From Myxococcales bacterium (lineage in GTDB: Bacteria; Myxococcota_C; UBA6777): 64,000 nt of DNA. The position numbers and the translations under genes are program-made. Positions 34,793 to 43,589 of the stretch are shown piece after piece (the stretch's first letter is position 1; each line of letters begins with the position of its first letter). The stretch spans positions 1-64,000 of the forward strand of contig JACKEL010000006.1 of the NCBI GenBank assembly GCA_020632975.1, given 5' to 3'. The notes under the pieces are model-generated. The model did no database searches and was not told the DNA's origin. It saw only the letters and a list, made by a program, of their open reading frames with translations.

Positions 34793-35050
34793 ATGAAACC
34801 AACCAGCATCCTTACGCAAACAACGACTTGGCTTGCTTTGCTATGTTTCACGTGTGTCAGTTTCTTCTTTGCAGACCAGTCCCCTCAACGCACAGCGCTC
34901 TCCCACCCCCTTTTGTTGGGACTCGCGGGTGCCAAGTTTTGGGGCATCTCTTACTACTTTATGGAGTTAAAGGAAGCCCATCTCTTTTGGAAGGTGTTGA
35001 TGGCTCTTTTTTTGGGTTTTGTAGTGGTGGGACTGTATATCTTGCGTTGA
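34793..35050 (+). CDS. Small membrane protein, NorF / cytochrome oxidase subunit IV-like
   Basis: 85 residues with three predicted membrane helices (TTTWLALLCFTCVSFFFAD, LLLGLAGAKFWGISYYFMEL and VLMALFLGFVVVGLYIL). The AKFWGISYYFMELKEAH core is the signature of the COX4/NorF-like family. AAGGAGG precedes the ATG. Same strand and spacing as the NorE-like gene, so probably co-transcribed. Likely an assembly or stability factor for a nitric-oxide or oxygen reductase encoded elsewhere. Confidence 0.75.
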   Translation: MKPTSILTQTTTWLALLCFTCVSFFFADQSPQRTALSHPLLLGLAGAKFWGISYYFMELKEAHLFWKVLMALFLGFVVVGLYILR

Positions 35051-35092
35051 AGCCATTATCCATTTCCCCCGGTTCTCCGAACAAACAGACAA

Positions 35093-37594
35093 CTACGCAC
35101 TTTCGCGATGACGCGACGCAAGAGACTGCGCTTGCAAAAAGGCCCGCGTGGCTTCGTCGTTTTTCTTTTGTGCCTTGAGGATATAGGCCAACTGATGGAA
35201 AAGCGAAGGATCGTCAGGCGCAAGCGTGATCGCCTCTTTGAGCACCTTTTCAGCACGTGGGTATTGTCCTTGTTGTCCCAAGGCCGTCCCAAGGTTGAAA
35301 TAAGGCGAAACATCGAGTGGATCGAGCTGGATCGCCTTAAGGAAAGACTCTTCGGCCTCGTTGTAGCGACGTTGGCGCCCCAAAACAATACCCAGTTCGT
35401 TATGATACAGAGACTTGTGCGGAGAGAGTTGGATCGCTTTGAGGAAAGCCTCTTCTGTTTCAAGCAGACGATCTTGTTTTCCCAAAGCCAGACCCAAGTT
35501 GTAAAAAGGCGCGGCTTGGTTGGGTTTCAGGCGGATGCTTTCGCGAAACACCTCTTCTGCTTCTCGATAACGCCCCATCTTCCCCAAGACGATACCCAAA
35601 TGAAAATACCCAGAAGAGTCTTGAGGAGCTTTCCTCAAAGCCTCGCGCAAAGCCGCTTCAGCTTCTGCCAGATGCCCCAAAGCACTTAGCCCAACGCCCC
35701 GCTCCTTGGCCCGCAAGGCTTCCATCGCCGTTTTTTCGGGGTCGATATGCTCGACAGGTTGTGGATCTTGAACATCCAACACTGGAAAAGTACTCGTTTT
35801 TTCCGAAGGAGCTACAGTTTCAGGGACAGGGGAACTCAGTTGTGTTGCGCTCGAAGAAGGTGCTCCAAGAGGCGTTGGTGTGATCACCGCATTCAACGTA
35901 CCACCCGAAACGCTCGCAGCTTCCTGCCCTTCTGGTGTAGGCAAAAAGTGGAACGGAACCTCATCAGAGTTATCCATGTCCTCAGAAGCTTCTTTTTTCG
36001 AGGCGTTGCCATCTTCAAAGTCCGCAGGACGGAACTCTGTTTTGTCTTCGTCTTGCGGTTCACCACGCAAAAGGCCCGATAATGGGTGAGAGATCAAAGG
36101 ATCGACATGGCGACGTGCCGCCAACAAAAGGTCGTCGCTATCTTCCAAGACCATCGTTTCTTCCGAACGAGACTCCAACAACGCCTTTTGCCGTCTTTTG
36201 AGTTCTGCAGAAGAAGTACCTTCTAGGTCACGACGGATCTCTGTTTCATCGGTAGAATGGAGAGAAACAGAGTGGTAGCGTACATGAGTTTCATCTTCGT
36301 CGTCAGCCGCTCCTTCTCCCGCCTGCGAAGGTTCACCGTCCGCTTGCCAAGGATCAGCATCGATCAAGGTCTTTTGCGGTTGAACCAAGCGGCGTTGCCA
36401 AGAAGAAGTGACAGCATAATCTTGCGCGGGTAGTTGGTCTTCTTGGGGGATATCAAGAAACAGGATGGCGGTGTCTTCTTCGTCTTCAGGCTGCAAATCC
36501 ACTTCTGGCACCACGACAGGCAAGACTTCGTGATGTCCCAGAAGCGACTCAAAAGAATAGAGCGGCACTTCGCTGCTAGACACAGAAGCAGAACTCTGAA
36601 CTTGGCCCCCAATCGCCGCTCCCTCTAGCCCTAACACACTCGCATCAAGCACAGAGGCTTCGTCTGAATCCGCGTTATCCTGCGACATCACGGAAAGATC
36701 AGGAACAGCCCCAAGTTGCTTTTCGATCAGTAAATCCGTCGGCAGATCGCGCAAAGCCACACACTCAGAAAAAGCCTCCTTCAGCTCAGACCAAAGTTCC
36801 ATCGCGCTTGAATATCGGTCTTTTGGAGACTTGGCCAACAGACGATAGATGCACTGTTGCAATAGTGGACGACACCGTCGGTCGGGCAGTTCTGGGGGAG
36901 GTTGGTGGAGATGCATCTCCATCAACGCAAAACGCGAGGCCGCATGAAAAGGTGGACGCCCTGCCAACATCTCAAACAAGATAATCCCAAATGAGTACAG
37001 ATCTGTGCGGTGATCAAGGAGAGGGTCGCCGTTGATCTGTTCGGGCGACATGTAATAGGGCGTCCCCAAAGAAAACCCTGGACGCGTCAGATTGAGCAGT
37101 GAGGAGTCATTCTCCATGTGATTCTTGGCGATTCCAAAGTCGAACAACTTGATCTGTGGCTTCTGATCATTGCGACGAACCACCATGATATTGGAAGGCT
37201 TGAGATCCCGATGGATAAAGTGTCTTGTGTGAATAAAGTCCAACGCAGAACAAAGCTGCTGGCAAACTTCGCGAATGAATGACAGCGATAGCGGGAAATG
37301 CTGCTCGATGGTTTGCTTGAGCGTCTGGCCGTCAACATACTCCATCACACAGTAAGAAAGACCGTGCTCATCTTGGCCAAAATCTAAAACATGTACAATA
37401 TTCGGATGTTGGAGTTGTGCAAGACTGCGTGCTTCAGAGCGAAGTCGCGCGGCTTCCCCACCTCGGGTTAAGATCTTAATCGCAACCGTCTTACCAAGCG
37501 TGGTGTGCTCAGCTTCATAAACCTGACTGAACCCCCCTTCCCCAACTTTTCGCTTCAGCAGGTATCGATTGTCCAACAAAGGCTGCTTTTTCAT
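35093..37594 (-). CDS. Ser/Thr protein kinase with C-terminal TPR array
   Basis: 833 residues from ATG 37594 (AGGA 11 bases upstream; the ORF is open to 37717 but those codons look non-coding). The Hanks-type kinase domain occupies ~8-285, with GEGGFSQVYEAEH, VAIKIL lysine, HRDLKPSNIMV, DFGIAKN and GTPYYMSPEQ, all catalytic residues intact. A long acidic, Ser-rich linker (~300-600) probably lies in the cytoplasm and could be phosphorylated. The last ~230 residues hold about six TPRs (GYFHLGIVLGKMGRYREAEE and similar), a protein-docking platform. No membrane segment. Divergent from a second kinase gene. Typical of myxobacterial signalling; the substrate is unknown. Confidence 0.92.
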   Translation of the reverse strand: MKKQPLLDNRYLLKRKVGEGGFSQVYEAEHTTLGKTVAIKILTRGGEAARLRSEARSLAQLQHPNIVHVLDFGQDEHGLSYCVMEYVDGQTLKQTIEQHFPLSLSFIREVCQQLCSALDFIHTRHFIHRDLKPSNIMVVRRNDQKPQIKLFDFGIAKNHMENDSSLLNLTRPGFSLGTPYYMSPEQINGDPLLDHRTDLYSFGIILFEMLAGRPPFHAASRFALMEMHLHQPPPELPDRRCRPLLQQCIYRLLAKSPKDRYSSAMELWSELKEAFSECVALRDLPTDLLIEKQLGAVPDLSVMSQDNADSDEASVLDASVLGLEGAAIGGQVQSSASVSSSEVPLYSFESLLGHHEVLPVVVPEVDLQPEDEEDTAILFLDIPQEDQLPAQDYAVTSSWQRRLVQPQKTLIDADPWQADGEPSQAGEGAADDEDETHVRYHSVSLHSTDETEIRRDLEGTSSAELKRRQKALLESRSEETMVLEDSDDLLLAARRHVDPLISHPLSGLLRGEPQDEDKTEFRPADFEDGNASKKEASEDMDNSDEVPFHFLPTPEGQEAASVSGGTLNAVITPTPLGAPSSSATQLSSPVPETVAPSEKTSTFPVLDVQDPQPVEHIDPEKTAMEALRAKERGVGLSALGHLAEAEAALREALRKAPQDSSGYFHLGIVLGKMGRYREAEEVFRESIRLKPNQAAPFYNLGLALGKQDRLLETEEAFLKAIQLSPHKSLYHNELGIVLGRQRRYNEAEESFLKAIQLDPLDVSPYFNLGTALGQQGQYPRAEKVLKEAITLAPDDPSLFHQLAYILKAQKKNDEATRAFLQAQSLASRHRESA

Positions 37595-37947
37595 ACAACA
37601 AAAAATCCTGCACCTGAGAGGCTGACCTTGGACACACGGGCCGTAGCTTATCAAGAGAAGGATCCATCCATCAACACGAGAAATAGCACAATGCCCAATC
37701 TTTCGACCTTGTGACACATCCTCGTCACTTCTTTGTCAATCATTTCGCCATATCATGAGCACTGTTAAAGAGAAGGCTCCTCGTCCGCTTTCCCTCTCGC
37801 TATTTTCGCAGCACCGCTCTAAAATGAAAAAATGCATGCCCGAAAAGCCAAAAGCATCCCAGACTGTTCTCCATCCACCACAACCCCAAACCAAGGTGAG
37901 TGGATATTGAGGGCGAACCAACAAGCTGCAACATTGGATAACGCGTG
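37595..37947. other. Divergent intergenic region between two kinase genes
   Basis: 353 bp with no credible gene. GTGAC/GTCAC repeats with an 8-bp spacer lie near 37712. No strong sigma-70 pair is visible for either kinase. Confidence 0.35.
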
Positions 37948-38955
37948 ATGACCGAACTACAAGCGGGAACGCTCTTAAAACAAGGACGATACCGTCTGAT
38001 CTCTCCTCTCGGAAAAGGCGGACAAGCCGAGGTTTGGGAAGCCGAACAGCACGGACCTGACGACTTTTCCCGCGGCGTCGTGATCAAGTGCATCAACTTT
38101 GAAGATCCACAACACACCAACCCTACCATCACCAAAAAAACCATCCTTCGAGAAGCCCGTCTAGCAGCACGTCTCAGCCACCCCAACATCATCAAGATCC
38201 ACGAAGTCGTTGAAGAAGACTCCCTTCTCTACCTCGTGATGGAACGCATCGATGGATGCGATCTCCAAACCCTCTCCAAACAATGCCAGCACCATCTCCA
38301 AAGACCTCTACCTTGGCCCATCGTCGTGGCCATCGCCATCGAGATCTGCAAAGCCCTTCATTATTCGCATAATTACGTGGACCGCAACGAACAAGCGAGA
38401 CCTGTGATTCACCGCGATATCAAGCCTTCCAATATCCTCCTCAGTCGCGCTGGCTTCGTCAAAGTCATCGACTACGGGATCGCCAAAAGCTTGGGGCAAG
38501 AGTCCTACGATCAGATCACGCTTAAAGGACACGTCAAAGGAACCCCTGCTTACATGGCCCCTGAACAACTTCTCAACCAACCTTTGGGGCCACACACAGA
38601 CCTCTTCTCTTTGGGTGTCGTCTTGTATGAACTTTGCGCGGGACGCCCGCCATTTCAAGGTGGGCACATCCTCCAAGTCGCGGCGGCCATCATCAGTCAA
38701 CCCGCCCCGCCACTTTGTAGTCTTGTCCCCGATGCACCCGCCGCTTTAGAAAGCCTACTTGAACAACTTCTCTCAAAGTCTCCCGTTGATCGACCAGAAA
38801 AAGCCAGCCTTGTCCAGAGAAGCCTCGCACAAATCGTCGGACAGGTCGGGCATTACATCGATCAAGAAACCCTCGGTCGCTACTGCAAATACCTCCGCAG
38901 TCAACACCCCCTCACCCCGCAACAAAAAAGCGACTTGCTCGACCTGTGCTTCTGA
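37948..38955 (+). CDS. Ser/Thr protein kinase, short, cytoplasmic
   Basis: 335 residues from ATG 37948 (a GTG directly precedes it; ribosome site weak). Almost the whole protein is a Hanks-type kinase domain: GKGGQAEVWEAEQ, VVIKCI lysine, EARLAARLSHPNII, VIHRDIKPSNILL, then VKVIDYGIAKS where the usual DFG is DYG, and GTPAYMAPEQ. Catalytic residues are present, so activity is plausible. The ~65-residue C-terminal end has no known domain and no membrane helix. Closest relative in the window is the kinase at 52 kb (shared LPWPIV/LPWHIV and HRD-KPSN-L layout), suggesting duplication. Confidence 0.88.
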   Translation: MTELQAGTLLKQGRYRLISPLGKGGQAEVWEAEQHGPDDFSRGVVIKCINFEDPQHTNPTITKKTILREARLAARLSHPNIIKIHEVVEEDSLLYLVMERIDGCDLQTLSKQCQHHLQRPLPWPIVVAIAIEICKALHYSHNYVDRNEQARPVIHRDIKPSNILLSRAGFVKVIDYGIAKSLGQESYDQITLKGHVKGTPAYMAPEQLLNQPLGPHTDLFSLGVVLYELCAGRPPFQGGHILQVAAAIISQPAPPLCSLVPDAPAALESLLEQLLSKSPVDRPEKASLVQRSLAQIVGQVGHYIDQETLGRYCKYLRSQHPLTPQQKSDLLDLCF

Positions 38956-39029
38956 AGGTGACATACCCACCTTCAAGAAACCATCAGCTCAAACAAGCCG
39001 CTTCAAAAAAGGCCATCCTGTCGGGAAGA

Positions 39030-40865
39030 TCAACCGATGTGGATGTTTCTCCACGCACCGCGCTTCCACCGAAAGAACAAGACAATACCCACCAGCGAGA
39101 TGTAAGACACCGCGCCCCACCACGCACCAATCACGCCACCACGCATCACATGGCCCAAAAAGTAAACCATGGGGACGAAAAGACCCCAACTTGCGGCGAT
39201 CATCAGCCACATCGGGAAAGTGGTGTCTCCAGCGCCGCGCAACGCACCTGTGGCTGCCATACCCAAAGCATCGAAGATTTGGAACAAACCAGCCATCATA
39301 AAGAGCGTCGCGCCCAACTTCACAACGCTGGGTTCGCGGTTGAACAACATCATCACTTCGCGACCAAAGATCGCAAAGAACAATGACATCGCACCCATAT
39401 ACAACACTGCGAGCTTTAGCGCGGAATATCCGCTGCGTTCGGCATCGTCTTTACGACGCGCACCAACATACTGGCCGACCAATGTCGTGGCGGCGATGGA
39501 GATCGCGACGCCAGGCATAAACGAAAGATGCAACATCTGTAACACGATGTGGTGCGCTGCCAATGCGCGCTCACCGAGCTTCGAGACAAACGCTGTAAAG
39601 ATCGTCCAAGAACCCGTTTCGAGAACCCACTGCACACCAATGGGTGCACCAATCGCCACGAGACGTAGGACCTCACGACCATCAAAGTGCCAACGGCGCG
39701 TTTGATAACGCTCATGCACCCGAGGACTCCAAAACACCCACGCATACACAAGCAAACCACCGATCTGAGAAAAGATCGTACCCAAGGCCGCACCCGCCGC
39801 ACCCATCGCAGGAATCGGGCCCATACCAAAGATGAAGATATAGTTGAAGGGGATGTTCAAAAACACCACCCAAAACGACACATACATCGGAGTGCGTGTG
39901 TCACCAGTACCCCGAAGAAACGAGATGATCGCAAAGTTGGAGCAGGCAAAGATACCGCCCCACAAACGCCACGAACTATAAGCGAGCGCGGGCGCCGCCA
40001 GTGCGGATTTCACACCAATCAAAGACAAAAAGAACGGTAGCAGCGGCTGCATCGTCATCAACAACAAGCCCGCAGATACCGCGATCATCAAACCATAGTT
40101 GGCATAACGACCTGCCTCATGAAAAGCATGTTCGCCGTCTTCTTTGCCCTCACCTTCTTTCTGCGAAACAAAGGTGGACACACCGTTGATCAAACCAAAG
40201 AAGAACGACAGCAACATCCAGATCATCATGTTGCCTAGACCCACCGCGCCTTGGGCTGCCGTCGAAACATATCCCATGAACAACGTGTCCACGATGCCCA
40301 AAAGAGCTTGGGCCATCATCGAGATCACAACAGGATACGCCAGCCACACCACTTCGCGGAAACCACCAGGAACCATCCCCGTGGTCTCGGAGACATCGCC
40401 ATCTTGGGCTTCGGACGCATCACGCAATGCGGCAGGCTCTCCATCGCCCTCCGAAGCGTCAACCTCCAAAACCTCGGTATCTTCGGCAACTTCGGCAACT
40501 TGCGCTTTTTCAGAAGAGATATGCACCTCAGAAGCAACAGCAAGCTCCAAGCTCTCCGAAACCACCGGTTCTTCGTTCGGTTTGGTGCCTTCTTGATCTG
40601 GCACAGGCGATACAGGAACAGCTTCCCAACGACAATGGGCAGCATCACTCTCCGCGTCTTCCTCCGTAGAACTCGAAGACATCTGAGCTTCTTGTGGGGA
40701 ATCCAAAGTGTCGGGAGAATCGGTTGAAGTAGGGGTGGATAACAAAGAAGAAGAATCCAATAAACTTTCTGATAACGTGCGCCGCTCACGCGGCGATGGG
40801 GTACGCACAACAACCTCCGTGTTCTGTCTGCGTTGCTTTATCGAAGCAGAGCGAGTGGGGCGCAC
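39030..40865 (-). CDS. MATE family efflux transporter with long acidic Ser-rich N-terminus
   Basis: 611 residues from a GTG at 40865 with GGAG seven bases upstream. The C-terminal ~445 residues are a MATE transporter with 12 membrane segments: GFREVVWLAYPVVISMMAQA, NFAIISFLRGTGDTRTPMYV and the second-half partner GAADTTF-type region (ATGALRGAGDTTFPMWL). MATE proteins export organic cations or drugs against Na+ or H+. The first ~165 residues are a low-complexity cytoplasmic extension rich in Ser, Thr, Glu and Asp, which the family normally lacks. It may be a regulatory or phosphorylated tail. Confidence 0.9.
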   Translation of the reverse strand: MRPTRSASIKQRRQNTEVVVRTPSPRERRTLSESLLDSSSLLSTPTSTDSPDTLDSPQEAQMSSSSTEEDAESDAAHCRWEAVPVSPVPDQEGTKPNEEPVVSESLELAVASEVHISSEKAQVAEVAEDTEVLEVDASEGDGEPAALRDASEAQDGDVSETTGMVPGGFREVVWLAYPVVISMMAQALLGIVDTLFMGYVSTAAQGAVGLGNMMIWMLLSFFFGLINGVSTFVSQKEGEGKEDGEHAFHEAGRYANYGLMIAVSAGLLLMTMQPLLPFFLSLIGVKSALAAPALAYSSWRLWGGIFACSNFAIISFLRGTGDTRTPMYVSFWVVFLNIPFNYIFIFGMGPIPAMGAAGAALGTIFSQIGGLLVYAWVFWSPRVHERYQTRRWHFDGREVLRLVAIGAPIGVQWVLETGSWTIFTAFVSKLGERALAAHHIVLQMLHLSFMPGVAISIAATTLVGQYVGARRKDDAERSGYSALKLAVLYMGAMSLFFAIFGREVMMLFNREPSVVKLGATLFMMAGLFQIFDALGMAATGALRGAGDTTFPMWLMIAASWGLFVPMVYFLGHVMRGGVIGAWWGAVSYISLVGIVLFFRWKRGAWRNIHIG

Positions 40866-40964
40866 GCTCTTTCTCCAAATAAAGCATCAGAAGGCCCCCA
40901 CCTCCCGATAAAAACATGCTTTGAATCCATAAAGCACATTCATTTTCGCGGAAGCAACGAGCCT

Positions 40965-42170
40965 TCAGCGCAAGGACTGATAAGTTTGAATCGCTTCGCC
41001 CAACAAAGACATCGCGCGAGAAAGCGCTTCTTCTTTGAGGACATATGCGATTCGAATCTCATTTCGCCCCAATCCAGGCGTAGCATAAAATCCAGCCGCA
41101 GGAGCCACCATCACGGTCTCTCCGTCGCGGGAAAAGTCGGTCAACAACCAACGAGCAAAGTCTTCGGTATCCTCCACAGGAAGGCGAGGAATGGTGTAGA
41201 AAGCACCTTCAGGACGCCCTGCCAAAACACCTGGCATCTGTTGCAGCGCTTGAAAAACAACATCGCGCCGTCCTCGGTACGTCTCGATCATCTCCTTCAT
41301 GTACTCGGGGGGCAGACGATGTGCGAATGTGGCAATGTACTGCTCAATTTGGGGCGCTGAAAGGCGGGCTTGTGACATCTTTAAAACAGCATCCATCACT
41401 TGCTTGTTGCGGCTCATCAAGCAACCCACGCGCGCACCACACATGCTAAATCGTTTCGAAACGCTATCTACTACGATGACATGGGACTCTAGACCTTGGA
41501 TGTTCAAGACGGACGGATAAGCTTCGGGTTCAGGCTCAAACACAAATTCTCGATAAACCTCGTCCGCAATCCACCAAAGGTCGTGCTTCTTCACGATCGA
41601 AGCGATCATCTCGATCTCTTCGCGGGTATACACCACCCCTGTCGGGTTGCCAGGGTTGCACAACATGATCGCACGAGTACGCGGCGTCAAACATGCCTCG
41701 ATCGTCTCTCGATCAGGTAAGTGAAAACCATCTTCTACCCGCGTCGTCAGCGGACGAACCTTGACACCCGCCATACACGCAAACCCACTATAATTCGTGT
41801 AAAACGGCTCAGGGATCAGGATCTCATCCCCCTCGTTCAACACCGCGATCATCGCAAACAAGATCGCTTCGCTTCCCCCCTTGGTCACATTGATCTGCCA
41901 AGGTTCCAACGCAATCCCCTCGCGCCCATAGAACTCTCGCAAAGCCTCCAGATACAATGGCGACCCCTGTGAGTGTGTATACGACACGATCTTATCGCTA
42001 AACTCTCGTAAAGCCTTGATCGCAACGTCCGGGGTCTCGATATCAGGTTGGCCGATGTTGAGATGGTACACATGAACGCCACGTGCCTTGGCTTGATCTG
42101 CGTAAGGCACCAACTTGCGAATCGGAGAAGCAGGCATCACACCCGCACGTGCTGATAAAGATAATGTCAT
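40965..42170 (-). CDS. Class I/II pyridoxal-phosphate aminotransferase
   Basis: 401 residues (GAGGAA upstream of the ATG). Fold type I PLP enzyme with the N-terminal HLNIGQPDIETPD, the VTKGGSEAILFAM cofactor-phosphate loop, LCNPGNPTGVVY and the Schiff-base lysine in VDSVSKRFSMCGARVG. The C-terminal arginine motif sits in NEIRIAYVL. This is the aspartate/aromatic aminotransferase Ib-gamma branch, often involved in Asp, Tyr or Ala transamination; exact substrate undetermined. It stands alone, divergent from the rnc region. Confidence 0.9.
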   Translation of the reverse strand: MTLSLSARAGVMPASPIRKLVPYADQAKARGVHVYHLNIGQPDIETPDVAIKALREFSDKIVSYTHSQGSPLYLEALREFYGREGIALEPWQINVTKGGSEAILFAMIAVLNEGDEILIPEPFYTNYSGFACMAGVKVRPLTTRVEDGFHLPDRETIEACLTPRTRAIMLCNPGNPTGVVYTREEIEMIASIVKKHDLWWIADEVYREFVFEPEPEAYPSVLNIQGLESHVIVVDSVSKRFSMCGARVGCLMSRNKQVMDAVLKMSQARLSAPQIEQYIATFAHRLPPEYMKEMIETYRGRRDVVFQALQQMPGVLAGRPEGAFYTIPRLPVEDTEDFARWLLTDFSRDGETVMVAPAAGFYATPGLGRNEIRIAYVLKEEALSRAMSLLGEAIQTYQSLR

Positions 42171-42234
42171 CGTTCTTCCTCACTCCTAGAAAAATGGCCC
42201 CTTGCCTCTCCCATAGATACGCACCACCGTCAAG

Positions 42235-42545
42235 CCCCAAATCTATCTTGGATATCCCGCCCTCTATCGGGCGGGCCTCCGTGCCACCTGTACCAACCAA
42301 TTCCTACCTCATTGATAATAAAAGAGAAAATCAAATAGATTTCTTTGGAAAATCACGAGAGTTTGTAAAGTGACTTCCCGAACCAAGGGAGTTTGCGAAA
42401 AAAATCGTCTGATGTGACGAAGTTTTACGTTCGAAAATAACCTATCTTTTCATATAGTTGATAATTAGTTGGTACAGATGGCCTCCGTGCCCGCCCTCTA
42501 TCCCCCATATCTCAAGCGCCCCTCCATGGGCGCCCCAAATCTATC
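42235..42545 (+). repeat. Three exact 12-13 bp words repeated in reverse order
   Basis: CCCCAAATCTATC at 42235-42247 and 42533-42545, CCGCCCTCTATC at 42257-42268 and 42491-42502, GGCCTCCGTGCC at 42274-42285 and 42480-42491. All are in the same orientation, but their order is reversed around the AT-rich centre. A simple inversion would flip strand as well, so the origin is unclear. Confidence 0.75.
42283..42482. repeat. 20-bp inverted repeat pair flanking a 160-bp AT-rich segment
   Basis: Left arm 42283-42302 (GCCACCTGTACCAACCAATT) and right arm 42463-42482 (AATTAGTTGGTACAGATGGC) are complementary at 18 of 20 positions. The geometry resembles a miniature element or an invertible segment; no recombinase gene is nearby. 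Confidence 0.75.
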
Positions 42546-42643
42546 CTCTTGAACCCTTGCCCATCTCCGCCTACATTGAAGACGAGAAGAAAAGAAGATG
42601 CGCACGAAGCGCATCAGGCAAGACAACGCAAAGGAACTCTAAA

Positions 42644-43543
42644 GTGCATCCGAGCCATCCCTCATCCCCTTCACAGCCAGAAGCCTCCCACAACCAAGAA
42701 GCCAACACAGAGCCCAACGACGCCTATCTTGAGGCGCCCGAGGACCTATCCCCAAAAGAAGCGCAAGACGACCCACAGCGCAAACCTCTGCCATTAGAAG
42801 AGATCCTGAATTACCGTTTTCGCGATCTACAGTGGTTGGAGCAGGCTTTGACGCATCGTTCTTTTTGCCACGAGGCCAAACCCGAAACGATTCCATCTTA
42901 CGAACGCCTAGAGTTTCTAGGGGATGCGGTGTTGGAACTCTCGATCAGCCACTATCTTTGGGCGCATTATCCCACGACGCCAGAGGGCGGACTCACGGCG
43001 TTTCGCGCATCGTTGGTCAAGCGAGAAACGCTCGCAGAGATCGCTCGTCAAATCGACGTGGGTCAATTTGTGCGATTGGGTCGGGGAGAAAAGCGCCGCG
43101 GAGGAGATGCTAGAGAGTCGATCTTGGCGGATACTGTAGAAGCTTTATTGGGTGCTGTTTACATCGACGGTGGGTTCGCGCAAGCCCAACGGGTTTGTCG
43201 AGCATTGTTTGCGGACGCATTCTCAAAGCTCGATCCATCACGCCTTACGAACTTCAAAAACCAGCTTCAAGAGCTAGCGGCCTGTTTGCAACTCAACCCA
43301 CCCCAATACAATTTCTTGCAGATGGAAGGCCCTGAGCACACACCCACGTTCTTTATGGAAGCGGTGCTCGATCCCACGCGCCGCGCGGTGGGCCAAGGCA
43401 ACACCAAAAAAGACGCCTCCCAACAAGCTGCGAAACTTCTTCTTGAACAACTCAAACAAGAGTCACAGCCTCGAAACAATCTCAAACAAAAAGTGTCCAA
43501 TCCTTCCATCGACGTAACGACACGACCCCCCAAGAAAAAATAG
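42644..43543 (+). CDS. rnc: Ribonuclease III
   Basis: Cleaves double-stranded RNA, including the rRNA precursor. 299 residues from GTG 42644 with AAGGAA seven bases upstream; the ORF is open to 42458 but the extra codons overlap the repeat region and look non-coding. The N-terminal ~60 residues are a Ser/Pro/Glu-rich extension. The catalytic domain contains LTHRSF, the signature ERLEFLGDAVLEL with the metal ligands, and ADTVEALLGAVYIDGG. The dsRNA-binding domain (~205-275) contains NFKNQLQEL and ends in KKDASQQAAKLLLEQL. A basic tail follows. Confidence 0.93.
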   Translation: MHPSHPSSPSQPEASHNQEANTEPNDAYLEAPEDLSPKEAQDDPQRKPLPLEEILNYRFRDLQWLEQALTHRSFCHEAKPETIPSYERLEFLGDAVLELSISHYLWAHYPTTPEGGLTAFRASLVKRETLAEIARQIDVGQFVRLGRGEKRRGGDARESILADTVEALLGAVYIDGGFAQAQRVCRALFADAFSKLDPSRLTNFKNQLQELAACLQLNPPQYNFLQMEGPEHTPTFFMEAVLDPTRRAVGQGNTKKDASQQAAKLLLEQLKQESQPRNNLKQKVSNPSIDVTTRPPKKK

Positions 43544-43589
43544 AACGCTCACACATAAAGTTGCGACCCACAAAAAGGAGCAAGTCCCC

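Larger units (their letters stand above)
42171..42643. other. AT-rich divergent region flanked by inverted and permuted repeats
   Basis: 473 bp between the aminotransferase and rnc starts with no gene. The middle ~160 bp (42303-42462) is AT-rich and bounded by a 20-bp inverted repeat. On both sides three exact words of 12-13 bp recur in reverse order but the same orientation (see repeat entries). TATAGT near 42454 could be a -10 for rnc. Confidence 0.6.

Noticed and set aside
42283..42482. Complete insertion sequence
   Set aside because: The inverted arms enclose only ~160 bp of AT-rich DNA with no transposase and no clear target duplication immediately outside the arms.
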